Of a stretch of DNA of 64,000 bases, positions 58,059 to 64,000 are shown piece after piece. The notes below the pieces were generated by a model. It saw nothing but the letters and a program-made list of their open reading frames with translations. It ran no database searches and was not told the origin of the DNA. Where the stretch lies: the NCBI RefSeq assembly GCF_038561935.1, contig NZ_CP102770.1:8184001-8248000 (forward strand), written 5' to 3'. Made by a program: the position numbers and the translations under genes. This DNA is from Myxococcus stipitatus. GTDB taxonomy: Bacteria > Myxococcota > Myxococcia > Myxococcales > Myxococcaceae. Position 1 is the first letter of the stretch; the number at the start of each line of letters is the position of its first letter.

Positions 58059-58946
58059 TTAGACGACGTTGGGCGGCAGATAGCGGCCCAGCAGCGGACG
58101 CAGGCGCGAGCGCACCTCGTCGGGGATGCGGGTGCGCTCGGTCCACAGCGCCATGGCCAGCGCGGAGTCACAGCGGCAGGCCGAAGGGGCCTCCGCGATT
58201 CGAGGCAGCGCGCGCCGGATGAGCGCCGCGCCCTTGGCGGTGACGTTCTGGATGTTGTGCGACAGCCTCGACAACAGGCCCTCTTCCTCCTGCCCCGGAG
58301 GCTGCGCCTGCCACGAGTCATGGTCCGTGGGCAGCGCCACCACGGCGTAGTGCAGCTCCGCCTCGCGCGCGAGCCGCGCCTCCGGCATGGCCGTCATCCC
58401 CACCAGGTCCGCGCCCCAGGCGCGATACAAGAGGCTCTCCGCGCGCGTGCTGAGCGAAGGCCCCTCCACGCAGACATAGGTCGCCTGTGAAGGCACGGCG
58501 GTTCCACTGGCCGTCGCCGCGTTGGAGAGGACCTGACGGAGCGTGCCGCAGAAGGGGAACCCCAGCTCCACGTGGACCGCGATGTCGTCGTAGAACGTGC
58601 AGGGGCGCCGGTAGGTGCGGTCGATGACCTGGTCCGGAATGACGAGCTGGAGCGGCGGCAGGTACTCCTGGAGGCTGCCCACCGTGCTCGTGGCCAGGAC
58701 GTGCGTCACGCCCAGCTGCTTCAGCGCGAAGATGTTGGCGCGGTAGGGCGCGCGCGTGGCGTTGAAGAGGTGGCCCTGGCCATGGCGGGAGACGTAGACG
58801 ACGGAGACCCCGTCCAGTTCGCCGGAGAACAGCGGCCCCGCGTGAGGGCCGAAGGGCGTTTCGAGGGTGTGCGATTCCAACCGACCCGAGAGCCCCAGGA
58901 ATTGCTCCAGCCCATGGCTCCCGATGATGCCCACCCTGACAGCCAT
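58059..58946 (-). CDS. mtnP: S-methyl-5'-thioadenosine phosphorylase (PNP family)
   Basis: 295 residues. Starts VRVGIIGSHGLEQF, with the phosphate-binding RHGQGH, the base/ribose site EGPSLSTRAE and VGMTAMPEARLARE, and a later Asp in LPTDHDSW. It phosphorolyses methylthioadenosine to adenine and methylthioribose-1-P. Of the same broad superfamily as the effector domain at 5771-9142, but an ordinary salvage enzyme. AAGGAGG precedes ATG 58946. Confidence 0.9.
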   Translation of the reverse strand: MAVRVGIIGSHGLEQFLGLSGRLESHTLETPFGPHAGPLFSGELDGVSVVYVSRHGQGHLFNATRAPYRANIFALKQLGVTHVLATSTVGSLQEYLPPLQLVIPDQVIDRTYRRPCTFYDDIAVHVELGFPFCGTLRQVLSNAATASGTAVPSQATYVCVEGPSLSTRAESLLYRAWGADLVGMTAMPEARLAREAELHYAVVALPTDHDSWQAQPPGQEEEGLLSRLSHNIQNVTAKGAALIRRALPRIAEAPSACRCDSALAMALWTERTRIPDEVRSRLRPLLGRYLPPNVV

Positions 58947-59033
58947 GTTCCTCCTTCGGCGCTCCCGGCCGCGCCCCCCGACCATAGCGCGGCCCCCTGG
59001 CGCGGGAAGGCTCGAAGACTGGTAGTTTTCGTT

Positions 59034-59936
59034 ATGGCCATGCGTTCCCTCCCCTTGCTGCTCCTGGCGCTCGCCGCCAGCCCCGCCGCCGCGCAGCGCG
59101 GCGCAGTCCCCTCCGGCTGTCAGGAGGACTACGTCACGTGCAAGGAAGACTGCTCCATCGAATACGGCGGCAGCTCGCGCACCGTGAAGAAGCTCACCCA
59201 GTGCCTCGGCATCTGCATGGAGAACCGGAACGAGTGCAGCGACCGGCACTCCGCCATCCGCGGCCTGCCCGAGGGTGTGGTGGCGGACGAGCCTCGGCCC
59301 CGGCGGATTCCCAACACCAAGCCCGTCAATCGCGAGGACGACCCGTTCGGCGACGCGTCCCCGAACCGCGACACGGAGACCACGCGGCGGCCGACCAACC
59401 GGGAGGAGGACCCCTTCGGCGAGTCGCGCCCGGAGCGCCCGCCCGGACCTCGCGGTGAGTATCGCGCGGACACCATGCCGGCCGAGGACACACGTCCCCC
59501 GCCCGATGAGGCACCGCCGCCGCCTCGGAACACGGAGCCCGTCCCCGCGGTGTCGCGGCAGGGCGTCTACCGCACGTCCTCCGCCGAGCCGAAGCCGCCT
59601 CCCGCGCCCGAGCCCGCGCCGGCCTCCGACCTCGATGAGGGACTCGAGCCGCTCGACACGCCGCCCGCGCCCACGCCGACGGCCGCCACGAAGCCCGCGC
59701 CCGCGAGGTCCTCGCCGCCTCCGCCGAAGCCCGAGCCCGTGAAGCCCGAGCCCGTGATGGCCTCCAGCACCGAGGAGAAGGACCCGCTGCTCGACGAGGA
59801 GCCGCCACCGCCCCCGCCCAAGCCCACCGCCGCGAAGAAGCCCCCGCCTTCGTCGCCGAGCAGCTCCTCGCGCCCGGAGATTCCTCCCGAGCCCAAGAAG
59901 CAGGACATCTCCGAGTGGGACCCGAACGGAGACTGA
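59034..59936 (+). CDS. Secreted proline-rich protein with Cys-rich N-terminal domain
   Basis: 300 residues. Signal peptide (MRSLPLLLLALAASPAAAQ), then a small domain with six Cys (GCQEDYVTCKEDCSIEY, CLGICMENRNECSDR), probably two or three disulfides. About 200 residues of Pro/Ala/Glu/Lys-rich disordered sequence follow. Two short RxNREDDPFG-like repeats occur. Start ATG 59034 or 59040; neither has a good Shine-Dalgarno. Probably periplasmic or surface; function unknown. Confidence 0.7.
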   Translation: MAMRSLPLLLLALAASPAAAQRGAVPSGCQEDYVTCKEDCSIEYGGSSRTVKKLTQCLGICMENRNECSDRHSAIRGLPEGVVADEPRPRRIPNTKPVNREDDPFGDASPNRDTETTRRPTNREEDPFGESRPERPPGPRGEYRADTMPAEDTRPPPDEAPPPPRNTEPVPAVSRQGVYRTSSAEPKPPPAPEPAPASDLDEGLEPLDTPPAPTPTAATKPAPARSSPPPPKPEPVKPEPVMASSTEEKDPLLDEEPPPPPPKPTAAKKPPPSSPSSSSRPEIPPEPKKQDISEWDPNGD

Positions 59937-59945
59937 CGTGACGGC

Positions 59946-60791
59946 TCACCTGGAGCGCTTCAGCTCCAGGTCCAGGATGTTCCGCCACAGCGCGAACGGA
60001 GAGACACCCGCGTAACCACTCTCCTGGCCGTCATTGCACTCGATGACAATCCAGCGGCCGGAGACCTCCTGCGCCACGTCCACCACGAGGAACGGCACGT
60101 CGACCCTGCGCGCCACCTCGCGGCCCAGGCCGAGGGCTTCCTGCTGCTCGGCCTCCGTCATCGTGTACGGCGTCCCCTGCCACCAGTAGGGGCCCCAGCC
60201 CACCAGCGCTCCGCGCCACCAGAAGGTGCGGAACTCGAACGAGCTGGGGATGCGGTCCGGCGCGCCCTCCTCCACCCGACGCAAGGGCCGCAGCTCGCGG
60301 CACACCACGCGTTGCCAGTGGAGAATCGGGTCCGTCGCGTAGGCGGCCATCGCGGCCTCGAACTGCTCCGGCCCCTCGATGATGGAGAGGGACTTGCGGT
60401 GGCGACTCGTCTGCCGCTCGCCCTTCACGAAGACGGGCCAGCCCAGCTCGGCCTCCACCGTCTTCGCGTCCGGACGCTCATCGAACCAGACGCTGCGCGG
60501 CGTGAGGTCCGTGAGCCTCGGGTACCAGTGCGGCAGCTCCGTGGCCAGCAGGTGCTGCTCGGGTGAGTGCACCAGCGTCACGCCCTCCGCGGCGAGCTCG
60601 CGGTAGCGCACCTCGTAGTCGCTCCACACGCCGACACGCGCCACCACCTCGAGGGACGCGGGCAGCTGGTACGGGCGACGACAGGCGAAGAACCTGTCGA
60701 AGCCGAAGTCATAGATGCCCTTGCCCGTGGGCGCGTTCAGCACCCACAGCCGCTCCTCCACCTGCAACAAGTCCTCTCCCGCACGAAGCAT
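59946..60791 (-). CDS. ATP-grasp domain protein
   Basis: 281 residues. Pattern of a small ATP-grasp ligase: GWPVFVKGERQTSRHRKSL (Lys and basic loop for ATP), EFRTFWWRGALVGWGPYWW (the first metal/substrate strand), and VDVAQEVSGRWIVIECNDGQESG (Asp/Glu-x-Asn metal site). It would couple ATP to bond a carboxylate to an amine; no substrate can be named. The ATG at 60791 is preferred over an upstream in-frame ATG. Convergent with the Pro-rich protein gene by 10 bp. Confidence 0.8.
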   Translation of the reverse strand: MLRAGEDLLQVEERLWVLNAPTGKGIYDFGFDRFFACRRPYQLPASLEVVARVGVWSDYEVRYRELAAEGVTLVHSPEQHLLATELPHWYPRLTDLTPRSVWFDERPDAKTVEAELGWPVFVKGERQTSRHRKSLSIIEGPEQFEAAMAAYATDPILHWQRVVCRELRPLRRVEEGAPDRIPSSFEFRTFWWRGALVGWGPYWWQGTPYTMTEAEQQEALGLGREVARRVDVPFLVVDVAQEVSGRWIVIECNDGQESGYAGVSPFALWRNILDLELKRSR

Positions 60792-60931
60792 CCGCCGAGT
60801 GTACGCGCATCGACCCCCTCCACTCCCACCGAGGGGATGAGCCACCCGGCTTTCCAGCGTGTCCTTGTCTTCAGACGCACGGAGTCCGCGCGCCCCCCGC
60901 CCGGGTTCCCCACCCCCCGAGGAGTCGCGGT

Positions 60932-62410
60932 ATGCAAGTCGTGAAGTGGTTGATGTGGACCGGACTGGCGCTGCTCGTGGCCTGCGGCGACTCGGCGGGC
61001 GGTGGCACGGTCGACGAGGACCGGGGCGCGATTCTCCCCGACGCCCGGACGCTCACCTGCACCACGCTCCAGGTCGAGCGAGGCTCCATCGGCTCGGGCC
61101 AGAGCCAGCAGGCGCTGCACACCCAGACGCTCTCCGGAACGCAGGACCGCTGGGCCGAGTACGTCGAGTTCGCCGCCAACAGCGCTGTCACCTGCACCTA
61201 CGCGCTCCCCTCGGACGTGAGCAGCGGCGCCCTCCTCGCGGCCGAAGTGGGCGTGAACTACCGAGGCCCCGCGAAGTCCCAGATGCGCTGGGTGTTCGAG
61301 GCCTGGGACACCACGACGAACACGTGGGTCATCGTGGGCGACAACGTCTTCGCGCAGTCGTGGAAGTGGACCGCCGCGTCCCTGCCCCTGTCCAACCCCG
61401 CGCGCTTCTTCTCCAACGGCACGCTCAAGCTTCGCTACCACACGGCGTCCTCGGCGGATGCCTCGCAGCTCGACCTGCTCGTCGTGCGCGTCCAGGCCCC
61501 GAGCACCGACGCGGGCTCCCCCACCGACGCGGGCACGCCCACGGATGCGGGCTCCCCCACCGACGCGGGCACGCCCACGGACGCGGGGACGCAGGTCCCC
61601 TGGGAGAGCGTGAGCAGCTTCACGTACCAGCTCACGAACTACAAAGACGGCAAGCTCGATGAAATCGCGGCGTCGAAGTTCGACCTCGCCATCGTGGAGC
61701 TCTCGCGCGATGGGTCGACGGGCTACTTCACGGCCGCGGAGATCTCCGCGCTCAAGACCCGGGGCAAGCAGGTCCTCGCCTACTTCGAGATTGGCGCCAT
61801 CGAGGAGTACCGCCCCGAGTGGTCCCAGGTGCCCGCGGACATGAAGCTGGGCCCCGTCGACGGCTGGCCCCAAGAGCAGTACGTGAAGTACTGGGACGAG
61901 CGCTGGTGGCCCATCGTCCAGGGCCGCATCGACCAGGCGCTCGCGGCGGGCTTCACCGGCTGCTACCTCGACATGGTCGTCACGTACGAGGAGATTGCCG
62001 CCAACGCCGCGGGCACCAACCGCGCGGACCTGGCGAAGAAGATGGTGGCCCTCATCGCGCGCGTGAGCCAGTACGCCAAGGCGCGCAACCCCGCCTTCAA
62101 GGTGGTGCCGCAGAACGCCCCCGAGCTCATCGACAACACGGGCTACCTCCCCGCCATCGACGGGCTCGGCATGGAGGACATGTACTGGTCCGATGACGTC
62201 GCATGCAGCGCCGACTGGTGCGCGGAGAACCGGGCCAACGCCGCACGCGTGCGCGCCGCGGGCAAGCTCGTGCTGTCCACCGACTACGCCATCCAGCCCG
62301 CGAACGTCGCGGACGCGTACACGCGCTCTCGCGCCGCGGGCTTCGTGCCCTACGTCTCCGTCCGCGACCTGAACCAGATGACGGTGAACGCGGGCTGGGA
62401 CCCGCGGTAG
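60932..62410 (+). CDS. GH114-type (endo-alpha-1,4-polygalactosaminidase-like) lipoprotein
   Basis: 492 residues. Lipobox LLVACGDS. Residues about 35-190 form a beta-rich, carbohydrate-binding-like module. A Thr-Asp-Ala-Gly-x-Pro tandem linker (about 192-220) follows, and the rest (about 225-492) is the GH114/TM1410 barrel: KFDLAIVELSRDG, LAYFEIGAIEEYRPEW, GFTGCYLDMVVTYEEIA, and DGLGMEDMYW. It would cleave galactosamine-containing exopolysaccharide. GAGGA precedes ATG 60932; upstream frame is non-coding. Confidence 0.85.
   Translation: MQVVKWLMWTGLALLVACGDSAGGGTVDEDRGAILPDARTLTCTTLQVERGSIGSGQSQQALHTQTLSGTQDRWAEYVEFAANSAVTCTYALPSDVSSGALLAAEVGVNYRGPAKSQMRWVFEAWDTTTNTWVIVGDNVFAQSWKWTAASLPLSNPARFFSNGTLKLRYHTASSADASQLDLLVVRVQAPSTDAGSPTDAGTPTDAGSPTDAGTPTDAGTQVPWESVSSFTYQLTNYKDGKLDEIAASKFDLAIVELSRDGSTGYFTAAEISALKTRGKQVLAYFEIGAIEEYRPEWSQVPADMKLGPVDGWPQEQYVKYWDERWWPIVQGRIDQALAAGFTGCYLDMVVTYEEIAANAAGTNRADLAKKMVALIARVSQYAKARNPAFKVVPQNAPELIDNTGYLPAIDGLGMEDMYWSDDVACSADWCAENRANAARVRAAGKLVLSTDYAIQPANVADAYTRSRAAGFVPYVSVRDLNQMTVNAGWDPR
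61505..61591 (+). repeat. 18-bp tandem repeat coding the TDAGxP linker
   Basis: Five units, ACC-GAC-GCG-GGC-(TCC/ACG)-CCC, alternating Ser and Thr at the fifth codon; the last unit is partial. In frame, giving a flexible linker between the two domains of the GH114 lipoprotein. Confidence 0.85.
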
Positions 62411-62414
62411 CCGG

Positions 62415-63380
62415 TCAAGTCGCCGGGCGCCCCTGCGCGGAAGGCGGGGGCGTCACCGGCGCGGGCGAGGCCACCGCCGTCTGCGTGAGCCGCACGCCCA
62501 ACAGCACCAGCCCTCCACCCACCGCGAGCTCCCAGTGGAGGGCCTCATCCAACAAGGCCCACGCGGCCAGCGCCGTGGCCGCGGGCTGGAGGTTGGAGAA
62601 GATGGCCACCCGCGCGGGCGACACCTTGGACAGCGCGTAGTACCAGAGCAGGTACGCCACCACGGACGTCAGCAGGCCCAGGTAGAGGATGCCGCCCTTC
62701 GCCGCGAGGCTGGAGGCCATCACCCGCTCCGTCTCCATCACGAACGGCGCGAAGGGCAGCATCAGCAGCGAGGCCATCATCATGCACCACACCGTCGCGC
62801 GCAGCGGCCCGTGTCCGGCGACAAGCCCCTTGCCCTCCGTCGTGTAGACGACCCACGCCACCACCGCGCACAGGATGAGCAGGTCGCCCACCAGCGAGCC
62901 GCTCGCCTCCGTCAGCCCCCGCCCGAGCAGCAACACCACCACGCCCGCGAACGCCGTGGCGATGCCCATCAGCGTCCGGCGTGACGCCCGCTCGTGCCCG
63001 CGCAACAGGCCGAGCAGGTACACCCCCAGCGGCGTGAGCGCATACAGCAGCGCGCCATGCGCGGCGGTGGAGCGGGACAGGCCCGTGAAGAAGAACACCT
63101 GGTTCACCGGGCCCGCCAACAGGCCGAGGATGAAGACGCGGCGCCACTCGTGACGCGGCGGCAGCCGGGGCCCGGGCATCACCGCCAACATCACCGCGAA
63201 CACGCCGCCGCTGAGGAAGAAGCGCCACAGCACCACGGTGAGCGGCGGCAGCTCCGTCATGGAGCGCTTCGCGAAGAGGTACGTCCCCGCGCTGATGCAG
63301 ACCTGGACGAGGAGGCCCACGTAGACCCAGCGAAGGGACTGCGCGGAGGAATTCAGGGGTCGAGCTGGCGAAGCGCCCAT
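62415..63380 (-). CDS. EamA/DMT-family permease
   Basis: 321 residues with ten helices and two EamA domains: LVQVCISAGTYLFAKRSM near the start and ARVAIFSNLQPAATALAAWALLDEALHWELAVGGGLVL near the end. The start overlaps the end of queG by 28 bp on the same strand, implying co-transcription. Substrate unknown. Second such permease in the window (see 35497-36450); the two are not close copies. Confidence 0.88.
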   Translation of the reverse strand: MGASPARPLNSSAQSLRWVYVGLLVQVCISAGTYLFAKRSMTELPPLTVVLWRFFLSGGVFAVMLAVMPGPRLPPRHEWRRVFILGLLAGPVNQVFFFTGLSRSTAAHGALLYALTPLGVYLLGLLRGHERASRRTLMGIATAFAGVVVLLLGRGLTEASGSLVGDLLILCAVVAWVVYTTEGKGLVAGHGPLRATVWCMMMASLLMLPFAPFVMETERVMASSLAAKGGILYLGLLTSVVAYLLWYYALSKVSPARVAIFSNLQPAATALAAWALLDEALHWELAVGGGLVLLGVRLTQTAVASPAPVTPPPSAQGRPAT

Positions 63381-64000
63381 TGAGCGGCGGTACGTACCAA
63401 TTCACTCGAGTCGCCGCTGAGCTTTTCGAGCAGGTGCCGCGACTCCGCCTGCCTGGCCACTCCCAGGGCGTACACGGCGTTGCGACGGAGCCCATCGTAG
63501 CGTGCGCGTGCCAGCGCGGTTCCCGGGATGAGCTGCTCGTACTGCGTCTCCGTCAGGCCCGCCAGCTCCAGCGTCCCCAGCTCCGCCACCGCGCGAGGCG
63601 CGAAGCGCGGGTGCTCCGCGAACACCGGCCGTCGGTTGAGCGGACACACCTGCTGGCAGATGTCGCAGCCGAAGATGAGGTTGTCGAACTTGAGGCGGAA
63701 GGCCTCGGGGACCTGCTGCTCGCGGTTCTCGATGGTCTGGTAGGACAGGCACGCCCCGGCGTTCACCTGCCCGTTGCCCACCAGCGCGCCCGTGGGACAC
63801 GACATCAAGCAGCGCCGGCACGCGCCACACCGGTCCGCCAGGGGCCCCGCCGCGTACTCGTCCACCTCGGCGTCGATGATGAGCGTGGCCAGCAGCACCC
63901 ACGAGCCGAACGGCTCCGTGATGAAGCAGCCATTCTTCCCCACGTAGCCCAGGCCCGCGCGCGCCGCCCACACCTTCTCCATCAGCGGGCCGCTGTCCAC
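63353..64000 (-). CDS. queG: Epoxyqueuosine reductase QueG, N-terminus outside the window
   Basis: The C-terminal 215 residues are present. Two 4Fe-4S motifs, CGACRRCLMSCPTGAL and CDICQQVCPLNRRP, and the preceding KNGCFITEPFGSWVLLATLI define QueG, which reduces epoxyqueuosine in tRNA anticodons with cobalamin. A HEAT-like tail follows (VRTAAQWALRQL). The frame is open at base 64000, so the gene continues beyond the right edge. Confidence 0.93.
   Translation of the reverse strand: MDSGPLMEKVWAARAGLGYVGKNGCFITEPFGSWVLLATLIIDAEVDEYAAGPLADRCGACRRCLMSCPTGALVGNGQVNAGACLSYQTIENREQQVPEAFRLKFDNLIFGCDICQQVCPLNRRPVFAEHPRFAPRAVAELGTLELAGLTETQYEQLIPGTALARARYDGLRRNAVYALGVARQAESRHLLEKLSGDSSELVRTAAQWALRQLDP

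Noticed and set aside
58059..58946. A second PNP-type defence effector
   Set aside because: Motifs and length match an ordinary methylthioadenosine phosphorylase, with no fused NTPase.

Overview
The window reads as chromosome of a high-GC, predatory/multicellular delta-proteobacterium of the Myxococcus / Corallococcus / Pyxidicoccus kind. This is inferred from gene content and style: very GC-rich third positions, short intergenic gaps, many regulators and transporters, a 694-residue chemoreceptor, an HDAC-like deacetylase, a Ku protein, Asp-Ala-Gly-Pro lipoprotein linkers and large Pro/Ala-rich envelope proteins. No rRNA, tRNA or CRISPR array was seen.

Layout. 1-2531: phosphotransferase, histidine phosphatase and SDR, probably one operon. 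2535-9310: an accessory island made of a graveyard of insertion sequences (an internally deleted IS256-type element, an IS3-type element abutting it base for base, and C-terminal scraps of IS66- and IS630-type transposases) followed by one large, visibly AT-richer gene. That gene encodes a 1123-residue protein with an N-terminal nucleoside-phosphorylase-like domain and a NACHT NTPase. The island is flanked by two 75-bp imperfect copies of the 3' end of a dienelactone hydrolase gene; the left copy is an orphan fragment and the right copy is the end of the complete gene. 9308-12650: dienelactone hydrolase, AraC regulator, Ada-like alkyltransferase, GST. 12971-18596: MetX-like acyltransferase, TrkA-N membrane protein, TatC (with a large extra periplasmic region), TatB, MFS exporter. 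18637-28661: chemoreceptor, HDAC-like protein, AsmA-like protein, ThrE exporter, sulfatase, SDR, PyrF. 28745-38276: PBP1A, RluA-type pseudouridine synthase, pentapeptide protein, MOSC protein, MBL-fold exonuclease-like protein coupled to an EamA permease, an S26-like/GNAT fusion, a Coa1-like membrane protein. 38352-42259: etfA, etfB, acyl-CoA dehydrogenase, transaldolase. 42406-43464: KdsD-like isomerase. 43519-51219 (minus strand): an operon-like run of OM protein, LptM-like lipoprotein, lysA, dapA, dapB, FAH-family protein, folK, TPR protein, joined by several 4-bp stop/start overlaps. 51348-64000: Fpg/MutM, Ku, M48 lipoprotein protease, zinc-ribbon/HtrA-like protease, YihY, a beta-helix-like protein, MTA phosphorylase, a Pro-rich secreted protein, an ATP-grasp protein, a GH114 lipoprotein, EamA, QueG.

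The strongest candidate for an undescribed system is the stand-alone PNP-NACHT protein (5771-9142). Its nucleoside-phosphorylase fold keeps the Glu-Met-Glu and Asp residues expected of an active enzyme, and its NACHT keeps Walker A and B. The architecture matches the effector-NTPase-sensor plan of bacterial NLR-like (bNACHT) anti-phage proteins and the PNP-NACHT receptors common in filamentous fungi. Anti-phage function here is inference from architecture, composition and island context. The remaining genes are mostly housekeeping, with several unusual architectures listed in the findings.
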